Positions 9,598 to 17,729 of a stretch of 64,000 nt of DNA are shown here, one piece after another. The first letter of the stretch is position 1, and each line of letters starts with the position of its first letter. The notes under the pieces are model-generated. The model made no database searches. It saw only the letters and a program-made list of their open reading frames with translations, and was not told the origin of the DNA. A program made the translations under genes and the position numbers. The stretch lies in assembly GCA_902628925.1 (NCBI GenBank), contig CACOPA010000002.1, positions 70,690-134,689 on the forward strand. The letters are read 5' to 3'. Source of the DNA: an uncultured SAR86 cluster bacterium. Lineage in GTDB: Bacteria; Pseudomonadota; Gammaproteobacteria; Magnimaribacterales; D2472.

Positions 9598-10030
9598 TAT
9601 TAGGCTATCAAATCCATCTGATCTAAAGAGCTTATTAGTTATAGAAAACAATACCAATCCATCACCTTGGACTGAAAAGCAAATGCAGTCTTCCTTTGAT
9701 GTCGGACATCATTCTTTCTTGTGTGAGGATAACAATGAGAATGTCATTGGATTTGTTATATATGTTGCAGTTGAGCAAGAAGCACATTTATTAAACATAG
9801 CTGTAGACAACAATTACCAAAAAAAAGGGATCGGCTCAATTCTAGTAAATCATTTAAAGAAACAAGTCCAGGCAATGGGAATTAACTTGATTACTCTTGA
9901 AGTTAGAGTGTCAAATACAAATGCGATTTCTTTCTACAAGAAACATGACTTTATAGAGGATGCCATTCGAGCAAACTATTACAGCAAACCAAAGCCAGAA
10001 GATGCTTTATTAATGAGTGCTAGACTCTAG
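9587..10030 (+). CDS. rimI: Ribosomal protein S18 alanine N-acetyltransferase
   Basis: A GNAT enzyme that acetylates the N-terminal alanine of ribosomal protein S18 (and sometimes other ribosomal proteins). It has the RimI opening (IRLSNPSDLKSLLVIENN, then SPWTEKQMQSSF), the acetyl-CoA loop QKKGIGSILVNHL (about 82-94, Q-x-x-G-I-G), LEVRVSNTNAISFYKKHDF, and a conserved YY pair near the C terminus (about 131). Starts at 9587 or 9590; the latter gives an eight-base overlap with the upstream candidate holD. The 3' end overlaps the convergent hydrolase gene by 21 bases. Confidence 0.92.
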   Translation: MMTNIRLSNPSDLKSLLVIENNTNPSPWTEKQMQSSFDVGHHSFLCEDNNENVIGFVIYVAVEQEAHLLNIAVDNNYQKKGIGSILVNHLKKQVQAMGINLITLEVRVSNTNAISFYKKHDFIEDAIRANYYSKPKPEDALLMSARL

Positions 10031-10951
10031 TTTTTTAGAAATCTCATGATATAAAGACGATGTAAATCTAAAGTCATCTATAAATCCACAATGCCCACCA
10101 TATTCAAGAGCATTAAATTCGACATTGGTGGTTTCCTCTAGTTCTAATAAAGGTTCAATCGGAACACATGGATCATCATAGGCAGAATAGATAAATGTAT
10201 CATGATTAATGTTATTTAAAGTCTCCTGAGTTACCGCATATGCTGAAAACAAGTCCCTTACATGTGAATGTGGAGTAAAGTTCTCAGTAAAATACTCCGT
10301 GAGACTTTTAATATTTTTATGCTTCAAAGCCTCTTTAGCATTAATGTTATATAAATCAATTTTCCTTCGTATTGTTTTTTTCCATTTATCAATGAAATAT
10401 TTTCTTAAAATCCATGAATTTTTATCCATGGCATTCATTGAATTTTCTGGATTAATAACAGGCGAGAGGACAATGGTTTTTTTGAGAAAATTAATTTTCG
10501 GTGATGCAGATATTCTCAGAGAAATGTTGCCTCCCAATGAGAAGCCTATGAGATGAATTTCATTATCAGAGAACTTTTGACCTAGGTATTCAACTACTTC
10601 AATAAGTGCTCGTATATCTGTTGCTCTAAAAAAATCTTCATTTAAATGTTCTGAATCACCATGATCAATTGGGTGTATTCTTAAAATATCAAACCCCCTT
10701 GAGTATAAAAGATCTGCCAGCGGAATTAAGTATTTTGAGTCCTTGTGACCCAGCCATCCAGGAAAAAAAATTACTTTCTTGCTGAAGTTATTAGTTTGAA
10801 AAACTTCAATAAACTGAGAATTAGACGATTTAAAGATTTCTTTCGAAGAAATAGAATTTAACTTTTTTCTTAGTGGTTTTTGTTGGGATTCTCTAAACGG
10901 ACTTGATGCTAACAGAGTGTTAAGCAGCCCATTTTTTAAGAGTCTATTCAA
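10010..10951 (-). CDS. Alpha/beta hydrolase (YheT/YqiA-like)
   Basis: A cytoplasmic alpha/beta-fold hydrolase of 313 residues. The oxyanion region FFPGWLGH (about 62-69), the nucleophile elbow GFSLGGN (about 143-149), an acidic residue in SAYDDPCVP (about 255) and a histidine in YGGHCGFID (about 285) form the expected Ser-Asp-His triad. HLIGFSLGGNISLRI and the overall pattern resemble the YheT family of putative esterases, whose substrate is unknown. It begins one base after the stop of the upstream glutathione peroxidase gene on the same strand, so both are probably one transcript. Substrate cannot be inferred. Confidence 0.8.
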   Translation of the reverse strand: MNRLLKNGLLNTLLASSPFRESQQKPLRKKLNSISSKEIFKSSNSQFIEVFQTNNFSKKVIFFPGWLGHKDSKYLIPLADLLYSRGFDILRIHPIDHGDSEHLNEDFFRATDIRALIEVVEYLGQKFSDNEIHLIGFSLGGNISLRISASPKINFLKKTIVLSPVINPENSMNAMDKNSWILRKYFIDKWKKTIRRKIDLYNINAKEALKHKNIKSLTEYFTENFTPHSHVRDLFSAYAVTQETLNNINHDTFIYSAYDDPCVPIEPLLELEETTNVEFNALEYGGHCGFIDDFRFTSSLYHEISKKLESSTH

Positions 10952-11434
10952 TTAATCCAGTATTTTTGAGAGATCTTTGTCAATCTTATCCGGAGTAGTT
11001 TGTGGTGAATACCTTTTTATAACACTTCCGTTATTATCTATTAAGAATTTAGTAAAGTTCCATTTGATCGCCTCAGATCCCATAACACCTTTAGCTTCAT
11101 TTTTTAAATGTTTAAATAATGGACTGGCACTTGATCCATTAACATTGATTTTGTCAAAGATTTTAAAGCTTACGTTAAAATTAATATCACAAAACTCCTT
11201 AATTTCTTCATTAGATCCTGGTTCTTGCGCACCAAATTGATTACACGGGAAGGCTAAAATCTCAAAATCTTTATTTGAATATTTTGAATAAAGTTCTTGA
11301 AGACCTTTGTATTGTGGAGTTAAGCCACACCTGCTGGCAACATTAACTATTAGCAATGTTTTTCCCTTGTAGTCCGATAAAGAAACAGGATTCTTTTGAC
11401 TGTCATCAACTTTGTAGTCGTATATACTTTTCAT
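10952..11434 (-). CDS. Glutathione peroxidase (cysteine type, BtuE/Gpx family)
   Basis: A thiol peroxidase that reduces hydroperoxides with thioredoxin or glutathione. The peroxidatic cysteine is in NVASRCGLTPQY, the glutamine in FPCNQFG and the tryptophan in KWNFTKF, together giving the Gpx catalytic set; it is a Cys, not Sec, enzyme. The frame opens at 11458, but I place the start at the ATG at 11434 (MKSIYDYKV, 160 residues) because GAGAGAAG precedes it and Gpx proteins begin this way. If transcription starts at the TATAAG just upstream of 11458, the longer form is possible. It diverges from the acetyltransferase-foldase fusion gene. Confidence 0.92.
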   Translation of the reverse strand: MKSIYDYKVDDSQKNPVSLSDYKGKTLLIVNVASRCGLTPQYKGLQELYSKYSNKDFEILAFPCNQFGAQEPGSNEEIKEFCDINFNVSFKIFDKINVNGSSASPLFKHLKNEAKGVMGSEAIKWNFTKFLIDNNGSVIKRYSPQTTPDKIDKDLSKILD

Positions 11435-11473
11435 AAACTTCTCTCTAAGAGGGCGCATTTTATCTTATAGGCA

Positions 11474-12817
11474 ATGAATTTTAAACAATACCATTTTTAC
11501 TGGAAAAGCTTTTCAGAACTAAGCAGTATTGAGTTGTATGATTTATTAAACCTGCGTCAACAAGTTTTTGTTGAAGAGCAAGAATGTGCCTATATTGATG
11601 CAGACTATTCAGACCAGCACTCCGATCATCTTCTTGCTTATGACGGATCTCAATTAGTTGGATACCTTAGGATTGTTAAACCAAATTTCAAAATGAATGA
11701 CGGCAAGCAATACAGCGGCCCATCAATAGGACGCATTGTTAACCACACTAGTAAACGAAACGAAGGCCTTGGTTTTAATTTAATTAATGAGGCAATCAAA
11801 AAATGCAATCAAATTTATCCCAATCAAGTGATCTCAATTTCTGCACAGCATCGCCTTCAAAACTATTATGAACGTTTTGGTTTTTCTGCAGTGGGAGATG
11901 TTTATTTGGAAGACGGGATTGATCATATCAAGATGACCTTAAAGTCTGAATTAAAGTATTCTTTCTCTGAAAAAGTCTCAAACATACTTAAAACCAGAAA
12001 CGTCTATCTATTTGGTGGCCTTTTGATTTCTGGATATTTAATCCTCAACACATTTATCAAGGATATTAATGAAGACGCATTTAATTGGGTAGCTAAAATT
12101 GATAATACATACATAAGTAAATCAAAATTTGAGAATTATCTGGAATCAATAGGTGAAAGTAGAAAAGGCGGTTTATTGGAAAAGGACATTGATATGGTTC
12201 TTGATAAATTGATCGATGAAGAACTTCTTATTCAAAGGGCTATTGACCTTGGCATGTTAGAAACGGATAGCCAAGTCAGAAGTGTAATAATCCAAAAAAT
12301 GATCGAAAGCATCCTTTCTGAAATAGATAACTTGTCTTACAGTGATCAGGATTTAAAAAATTTTTATATTTCTAACAAAGATTTTTTTGCATCATCACCA
12401 AAGCTGCAGTTAGTGAAATTATCTTTTGATAAATCATCACTCAATTCTGCAAAAAAAGCCCAAGAATATATTTTGGATGGAGATTTTGTAAGCGCAAAAA
12501 AACTAGCTAGAAATGACGTAATAGATCTGCCCAATGCTCTCTTACCTGCAACAAAAGTTAGAGAATACATTGGGCCAAAATTGACTGAAATTGCTATGCA
12601 ATTAGAGCCAGGATCTGTGAGCGAGCTAATTACTGATACTGATTCAGTTCATTTACTTATTTTGCTTAAAAAGGAAGTTTCAGTAACTCAAGAGTTTAAT
12701 GAGATTTCTGAACAGGTAAGAAATGAATTTTTAAAAAGAGAAGGCGATAAACTTTTTCTGGAGTATCTTGAAAATTTAAGAAGTTGGTATGACGTTACAA
12801 AAAAACAAACTTCTTAA
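11474..12817 (+). CDS. ElaA-type GNAT acetyltransferase fused to a membrane-anchored PpiC/SurA-like peptidyl-prolyl isomerase
   Basis: One uninterrupted frame encodes two normally separate proteins. Residues 1-155 are a complete ElaA-like acetyltransferase (VFVEEQECAY, GRIV and the QHRLQNYYERFGF acceptor-site block, ending at the usual EDGIDHIKM). Residues 154-447 then give a basic stretch, one membrane segment (about 177-195) and an extracytoplasmic foldase: an alpha-helical SurA_N-like domain (about 205-310) and a PpiC-like region with VREYIGPKLTEIAMQLEPG (about 365-383). The topology puts the GNAT in the cytoplasm and the foldase in the periplasm. An in-frame ATG at 11933 (residue 154) could start a separate foldase, but no clear ribosome-binding site precedes it. 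The 3' end overlaps the HupE-like gene by 29 bases. Confidence 0.8.
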   Translation: MNFKQYHFYWKSFSELSSIELYDLLNLRQQVFVEEQECAYIDADYSDQHSDHLLAYDGSQLVGYLRIVKPNFKMNDGKQYSGPSIGRIVNHTSKRNEGLGFNLINEAIKKCNQIYPNQVISISAQHRLQNYYERFGFSAVGDVYLEDGIDHIKMTLKSELKYSFSEKVSNILKTRNVYLFGGLLISGYLILNTFIKDINEDAFNWVAKIDNTYISKSKFENYLESIGESRKGGLLEKDIDMVLDKLIDEELLIQRAIDLGMLETDSQVRSVIIQKMIESILSEIDNLSYSDQDLKNFYISNKDFFASSPKLQLVKLSFDKSSLNSAKKAQEYILDGDFVSAKKLARNDVIDLPNALLPATKVREYIGPKLTEIAMQLEPGSVSELITDTDSVHLLILLKKEVSVTQEFNEISEQVRNEFLKREGDKLFLEYLENLRSWYDVTKKQTS

Positions 12818-13985
12818 TTGGTTTTTAGTATTTGCATTATGCTTAACTGCTTTGGATTGTTTTTCTCACAGTAGAAGTGAGTCCTATTCAAAAATTAATG
12901 TCCTCACCAATGATAATTTTTATCAAGTTAATTTGTCGGCGAACATTAGCAACACAATTTTAAATAATTTTCTAAGACTTAATGTTTTTAACAGTGCTGA
13001 TGATGTCAGAAACTATGCATCGAGCTCATTTAAACTTGGAGATAATTGCGAACAAGATAATAATTTTAAATTTACCTCAAACCAATCAGCAGGCTATACA
13101 AAGATTCAAAGCTCTTTTACATGTCAGTCTTTACCGGACTTTATTTCAATAAATTTATTTTTAGATCTTGGTCCTTCTCATGCTCATATTTCAAAAATCT
13201 ATATTGATAACGTGCTTAAAGACGAGCATATCTTTAATTCTGCTAATGAAGCATGGCAACCAGACTTTACATCGCCTAATCAGATAATTCAGAATTCATT
13301 TTCTTCTTTTTTTAAATTAGGTTTTGAGCATATCCTTGAAGGATTAGATCATTTAGCTTTTCTGCTGGGCTTAGTTTTGCTTTTTCGAGGCAAAGAACTT
13401 TTACTTGTAATAACTGGGTTCACTATTGGACACTCTATAACTTTAGCACTGGGAACTTTAAACTTTATCACTGTAAATATAAGTATTGTTGAGATGTTAA
13501 TAGGATTTTCAATATTTATTGTCGGCTTAGATTACTTACAACAACACCACAAGCATTTAGTATCTTCTAAAACATTCAACATTAGTCTTTTTTGTTTAGC
13601 TGGATTGTTGATCATTTTTAATTTTAATTTATTGTTTCTTTTTGGGTTGATATTATTTATTTATACCTATTTTCTTCTTCAGCTCTCCTCAGGAAAGCGA
13701 TTGATTATGCAATTAATTACAATTTTTTTTGGTCTCATCCATGGCCTAGGTTTTGCATCAAATCTATCTGAAAATCCTATCGTTCAAGACCAAATGTTTT
13801 CAATGATTCTTGGATTTAATCTTGGAATTGAGGTGGGTCAAATTCTCATAGCTTTACTTGCAGTGTCATTGCTTACTTTCTTAAAATCGTTTTTATCAGC
13901 AACGAGGTTTCAAATCTTAAATAGAAGCCTTAGTATGTATCTCATAGGAATAGGCTTATTCTGGTTTGTATCGAGGTCATTTTAA
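12789..13985 (+). CDS. HupE/UreJ-family integral membrane protein
   Basis: A 398-residue membrane protein. It has an N-terminal signal peptide (hydrophobic stretch about 9-25), a periplasmic domain of about 150 residues, then about seven or eight membrane segments. The FKLGFEHILEGLDHLAFLLG block (about 175) and GHSITLAL mark the HupE/UreJ_2 family; HupE and UreJ proper are nickel permeases, and this longer form with an extracellular domain is of unknown function. Histidines and acidic residues in EHxLEGLDH could bind a metal. It overlaps the upstream foldase gene by 29 bases; translational coupling suggests the foldase assists this protein or its periplasmic domain (inference). The stop shares one base with the next ATG. 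Confidence 0.83.
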   Translation: MTLQKNKLLNWFLVFALCLTALDCFSHSRSESYSKINVLTNDNFYQVNLSANISNTILNNFLRLNVFNSADDVRNYASSSFKLGDNCEQDNNFKFTSNQSAGYTKIQSSFTCQSLPDFISINLFLDLGPSHAHISKIYIDNVLKDEHIFNSANEAWQPDFTSPNQIIQNSFSSFFKLGFEHILEGLDHLAFLLGLVLLFRGKELLLVITGFTIGHSITLALGTLNFITVNISIVEMLIGFSIFIVGLDYLQQHHKHLVSSKTFNISLFCLAGLLIIFNFNLLFLFGLILFIYTYFLLQLSSGKRLIMQLITIFFGLIHGLGFASNLSENPIVQDQMFSMILGFNLGIEVGQILIALLAVSLLTFLKSFLSATRFQILNRSLSMYLIGIGLFWFVSRSF

Positions 13986-14854
13986 TGAAGTTTGCAATTC
14001 CCTTATCAATACTTCCGTCCGAGGAACTTCTACCTTTAACAATTGAAGCTGAAAAAGCTGGCTTTGATGCTATTGCTGTTTCTGATCATCTTATTCATCC
14101 AAAGAATTTTTCCGTACCTTATCCATATACGGAAGATGGTAAAGTAAGATGGGAGGAAGGCACAGACTGGCCTGATCCGATTAATACACTTTCCTTTCTT
14201 GCAGGCGCCACCAATTCAATTAAATTTTATACAAGTGTTTATATTCTTCCTGCTCGCAACCCATTTAGAGCTGCCAAGGAGATATCAACATTATCACACC
14301 TGTCAAAGGGAAGATTTTCTTTAGGTGTAGGCATGGGTTGGATGCCAGAAGAATTTAATGTTGGTGAGCAGGATTTCAAGCAACGAGGCAAAAGAGCTGA
14401 TGAAATGTTGGATGTAATGCAAAGGCTTTGGTCTGGAGAAATGCATAACTATGATGGTAATTTTTATTCTTATGAAGATCTAGAGATGCTGCCTAAACCA
14501 TATGGAGATATTCCAATATTAATTGGTGGATTTTCTAAGATTGCCCTTAAAAGGGCCAGTAATCATAATGGTTGGATTTCAGACATGCATAGCTTAGGTG
14601 AGCTTGAAGAGATAATTTCATCATTAGAAAAACTTCGAAAAGATAAACCATCATTTGATGAGTATGAGATTACAGCTTTTAGTTGCTGGGATGCTTTCAG
14701 CTTGGAGGGATTTAAAAAGATGCAAGATATTGGAGTAACAACAATCACAACTTATCCATGGATGCTTTATGGGGTAATGAATGAAGCCCCGGTAAATGAA
14801 AAAATTGATGCAATGCATTCTTTTGCATCAGATTTTTTTAGTGAGTTCAAATGA
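13985..14854 (+). CDS. LLM-class (luciferase-like) flavin-dependent oxidoreductase
   Basis: A bacterial-luciferase-like TIM-barrel protein of 289 residues, the fold shared by flavin monooxygenases and F420-dependent oxidoreductases. The N terminus ([19 protein letters not shown]), the [19 protein letters not shown] segment and [19 protein letters not shown] (about 109-127) are typical of the F420-type LLM subfamily, although the actual cofactor (FMN or F420) cannot be decided from sequence and F420 is uncommon in Gammaproteobacteria. Substrate unknown. It starts on the last base of the HupE-like stop (TAATG) and overlaps the glyoxalase gene by four bases (ATGA), so it belongs to a tight operon. 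Confidence 0.85.
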   Translation: MKFAIPLSILPSEELLPLTIEAEKAGFDAIAVSDHLIHPKNFSVPYPYTEDGKVRWEEGTDWPDPINTLSFLAGATNSIKFYTSVYILPARNPFRAAKEISTLSHLSKGRFSLGVGMGWMPEEFNVGEQDFKQRGKRADEMLDVMQRLWSGEMHNYDGNFYSYEDLEMLPKPYGDIPILIGGFSKIALKRASNHNGWISDMHSLGELEEIISSLEKLRKDKPSFDEYEITAFSCWDAFSLEGFKKMQDIGVTTITTYPWMLYGVMNEAPVNEKIDAMHSFASDFFSEFK

Positions 14855-15288
14855 GGTACTTGCATACAATGATTCGGGTTTCAGATTTAGAAGAATCTCT
14901 TAATTTTTTTAAGCTGCTAGATATTCATGAAGTAAGCAGGAAAGAGAATGAACAAGCAAGATTTACCTTGGTTTTTCTATCAGCAACAGGAGATGAAAAG
15001 CTCGTAGAGAATGCTAAGTCTCCTTTAATTGAATTAACCTTTAATTGGGATGAAAAAGATTATGATGGCGGCAGAAATTTTGGACATCTTGCGTTTGAAG
15101 TTGATGATATTTACGCAGTTTGTAAGAGACTTTTACAGAACAAGATAATTATCAATAGACCTCCAAGAGATGGGCGCATGGCTTTTGTTAAATCACCAGA
15201 TCAAATATCAATCGAGTTGCTACAAAAAGGGAAACCTCTTCCACTTATAAGCCCCTGGAAGGAAATGCCAAATCAAGGCACTTGGTAA
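14851..15288 (+). CDS. gloA: Lactoylglutathione lyase (glyoxalase I)
   Basis: Glyoxalase I converts the hemithioacetal of methylglyoxal and glutathione into S-lactoylglutathione, detoxifying methylglyoxal. The 145-residue protein has the vicinal-oxygen-chelate metal ligands at expected places: H5 in LHTMIRV, the glutamate in LIELTFNW, the histidine in [11 protein letters not shown] (about 77) and the glutamate in ISIELLQ (about 123). This is the GloA-type pattern. It overlaps the LLM oxidoreductase gene by four bases. The next gene, astA, follows after 33 bases that contain its own -10 element. Confidence 0.9.
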   Translation: MRYLHTMIRVSDLEESLNFFKLLDIHEVSRKENEQARFTLVFLSATGDEKLVENAKSPLIELTFNWDEKDYDGGRNFGHLAFEVDDIYAVCKRLLQNKIIINRPPRDGRMAFVKSPDQISIELLQKGKPLPLISPWKEMPNQGTW

Positions 15289-15309
15289 AAAGCTAACTTC
15301 TAAATCCAC

Positions 15310-15315
15310 TATAAT
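15310..15315 (+). promoter_or_regulatory. -10 element (TATAAT) predicted to give a leaderless astA mRNA
   Basis: A perfect TATAAT ends six bases before the astA ATG at 15322. With the normal spacing of six or seven bases from the -10 to the start site, transcription would begin at or next to the A of the ATG. No Shine-Dalgarno sequence is present in the 33-base gap and no good -35 was found. The same spacing is seen before greA. Confidence 0.5.
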
Positions 15316-15321
15316 TAGATT

Positions 15322-16326
15322 ATGTTAATTGCACGATTGGTCAAAGTATCTGATTCAGATAGGTTATTTAAGCTCACTAAGACAGGTGGCAGAGGCCTTA
15401 CGACAATGCCTAAATCTAAGGAAGAATTGGCAGATCGAATTAAGTGGTCAATAAAATCTGCCGCATCATCAAAAAAATTTCCTAACCATGATTCCTACTT
15501 ATTTGTGCTTGAGAGCGGTAAAAAAATTGTAGGAATGTCAGCAATTTATACGTCAGTATCAAGAGAGAAACCCTCTGTTTTTTTTAAAAGGAAAATTATT
15601 CAGATGTATTCACACTCATTGAAAATGAGAAAATCATTTGAGGCTCTCCAGCTTTCATTTATTAAAAATCCTTACACGGAATTAGGAACATTATTTATGA
15701 ATCCAAATGCCAGAGGCATAGGCGGAGGTAAATTATTGTCTTTTGCTCGCTTTCTATATATGTCTAATAATCTAAATCGCTTCGATAAAGAGGTTGTCGT
15801 TGAGATACGGGGTTATAAGAATGCTAAAGGGGTAACGCCTTTTTGGGATAAGTTCAGTAGCAAATTTTTTGACTTAAATTTTTTTGATGCAGACAATTCT
15901 TCCTACATAGACAATCATTTCATTGGTGAATGTGTCCCAAGTTTCCCTTTAATTTTAGATTTTCTTCCAAGGGAAGTAAGTAGATATTGTGGTAAACCAC
16001 ATACCACATCAAAATTAGCATTGTCCCTATTGAACTCTCAAGGCTTTAGGTCTAATGGGATGGTAGATGTTTTAGATGGAGGCCCATGCTTATCTTCTCA
16101 GCTAAGCAAAATAAAAGTTATTCAAAATAAAAATCAATTTAAAGTAAAAATTGGCAGAGTTAGTTCAGATCAAGAGCTTAGCTTTGCTTTTAACAATTCA
16201 TTAGTTGATTTTTGGGCAACAAGACTCTTCGTTGAGAGGATTTCAAATAAAGAGGTTCTTATTGATCGCAAGGATGCTAGGCATCTTGGTCTAAAAGAAG
16301 GCGATTCTATTAATCTTTCGCACTAA
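15322..16326 (+). CDS. astA: Arginine N-succinyltransferase
   Basis: First enzyme of the arginine succinyltransferase (AST) pathway; it transfers succinyl from succinyl-CoA to arginine so that arginine can be used as carbon and nitrogen source. Length 334 (family about 340). Diagnostic segments are the N terminus LIARLVKVSDSDRLFKL, LTTMPKSKEELADRI, ELGTLFMNPNARGIGGGKLL with the CoA loop (about 123-142), and the catalytic GECVPSFPLI region. It is followed by astD and astB, giving three consecutive steps of the pathway, though astC and astE are not in the window. Two bases separate it from astD. Confidence 0.95.
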   Translation: MLIARLVKVSDSDRLFKLTKTGGRGLTTMPKSKEELADRIKWSIKSAASSKKFPNHDSYLFVLESGKKIVGMSAIYTSVSREKPSVFFKRKIIQMYSHSLKMRKSFEALQLSFIKNPYTELGTLFMNPNARGIGGGKLLSFARFLYMSNNLNRFDKEVVVEIRGYKNAKGVTPFWDKFSSKFFDLNFFDADNSSYIDNHFIGECVPSFPLILDFLPREVSRYCGKPHTTSKLALSLLNSQGFRSNGMVDVLDGGPCLSSQLSKIKVIQNKNQFKVKIGRVSSDQELSFAFNNSLVDFWATRLFVERISNKEVLIDRKDARHLGLKEGDSINLSH

Positions 16327-16328
16327 TA

Positions 16329-17729
16329 ATGAATTATATAGGCGGCAATTGGGAGAAGGGCTTAGGAGCAACGTATGCTTCAATTAATCCCAGAAATGAA
16401 ACTATTTTGTGGGAAGGAAATTATGCATCCAAAACTCAAATTAAGTCAGCAATAGACTGTGCTTCTAAGGCACATTCCAAATGGTCATCTTTGAGCTTTA
16501 AAGAGCGCTTAGAAATTATAAAAAATTTTTATAATTTACTCGAAAAAAATGCTCAAACAGTTTCAGAAATAATTACTCTTGAAACTGGAAAAGTTGGTCA
16601 CGACGCAGAATCTGAGGTCAGTGCTGCAAGAGCTAAATTAAAAAATGTTCTAGATGCTTATGAAGACAGAACCGGAGCAAAGAAAAATGTTACGAACATT
16701 ATGGAGACAAGTCTTACCCATCATTCTTTAGGTATTGTGTGTGTTATTGGACCCTTCAATTTTCCCCTTCATCTGCCAAATGGACAGATTACTCCTAGCC
16801 TTTTAGCAGGTAATACAGTTATTTTTAAACCCAGTGAAAGTACTCCTTTAATTTCAGAATATATGATGATGTTGTGGGAAGAGGCTGGAATTCCAAAGGG
16901 CGTAATCAATTTGTTGCATGGTAAAAAATGGGTAGTTCAAAATTTAGTAAAGCACTCAAAAATCAAGGGTATTTTTTTTACAGGCGGATATGATGCCGGG
17001 AGATCTATTCATGCCTCTGTATCAGGTGAAATTGATAAATTAGTCGCTCTAGAGTTAGGGGGTATAAATCCCATAGTCGTTTGGAATACAAATAAAATTA
17101 AACAAGTAAAAAATATAATCTTAGAGTCAGCCTTTATATCGACTGGCCAAAGATGTACTTGTGCGAGAAAGTTAATTCTTCCAAAAAATAAATATGGAAA
17201 GAAAATTTTAGATAGCATTAAGAAAGACTTGAGTGATCCAAGGATTACAAATCATTTTTTGGGCCCATTAATTTCAAATGAGGCAAGGCTTAAAGTTATC
17301 TCTCAGCAAAAAAAGTTAAAAAAAATTGGGGCCCGCATCATCAAAGAATCAAAAGTCCCAAAAGGTAAAGGGTTTTTTATAACACCAGGGCTTATTGATA
17401 GCACAAACTTAAAAGAGCGATTTGATGAAGAAATATTTGGCCCGATACTACAAGTTCATTTTGTAGGATCCTTTTCTGAGGCAATAGATGAAGCAAATAA
17501 TACAAAATTTGGTCTTGCTGCATCATTAATCTCAGATTCTAGGCCGCTGTTTGATGAGTTTCACTCCTCAATAAATTCAGGCTTAGTAAACTTTAATGCG
17601 ACAACAACCGGTGCATCAGGTGCCTTGCCATTTGGCGGTGTTGGAAAAAGCGGAAATTACAGACCAGCAGGATTTTATGCTGCAGATTTTTGTGCATGGC
17701 CAAAATCATCGGTGCTAAAAAAGTTATGA
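16329..17729 (+). CDS. astD: N-succinylglutamate 5-semialdehyde dehydrogenase
   Basis: An NAD-dependent aldehyde dehydrogenase that makes N-succinylglutamate in the fourth step of arginine catabolism. The 466-residue protein shows the ALDH landmarks: IGPFNFPLHLPNG (about 143-155), FKPSESTPL, FFTGGYDAG, the general-base glutamate in LELGGINP (about 242) and the catalytic cysteine in STGQRCTCARKL (about 275). Assignment as AstD rather than another ALDH rests on the INPRNETILWEG opening and its position between astA and astB. The stop codon overlaps the astB ATG (ATGA). Confidence 0.94.
   Translation: MNYIGGNWEKGLGATYASINPRNETILWEGNYASKTQIKSAIDCASKAHSKWSSLSFKERLEIIKNFYNLLEKNAQTVSEIITLETGKVGHDAESEVSAARAKLKNVLDAYEDRTGAKKNVTNIMETSLTHHSLGIVCVIGPFNFPLHLPNGQITPSLLAGNTVIFKPSESTPLISEYMMMLWEEAGIPKGVINLLHGKKWVVQNLVKHSKIKGIFFTGGYDAGRSIHASVSGEIDKLVALELGGINPIVVWNTNKIKQVKNIILESAFISTGQRCTCARKLILPKNKYGKKILDSIKKDLSDPRITNHFLGPLISNEARLKVISQQKKLKKIGARIIKESKVPKGKGFFITPGLIDSTNLKERFDEEIFGPILQVHFVGSFSEAIDEANNTKFGLAASLISDSRPLFDEFHSSINSGLVNFNATTTGASGALPFGGVGKSGNYRPAGFYAADFCAWPKSSVLKKL

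Noticed and set aside
13985-14854. Claim that the LLM protein proves F420 use
   Set aside because: The family pattern is F420-type by resemblance only; many proteobacterial members probably use FMN, and no F420 synthesis gene is in the window.
17690-17725. Upstream start for astB
   Set aside because: AstB normally begins with the FKEINFDG segment, and the ATG at 17726 forms the usual ATGA junction with astD.
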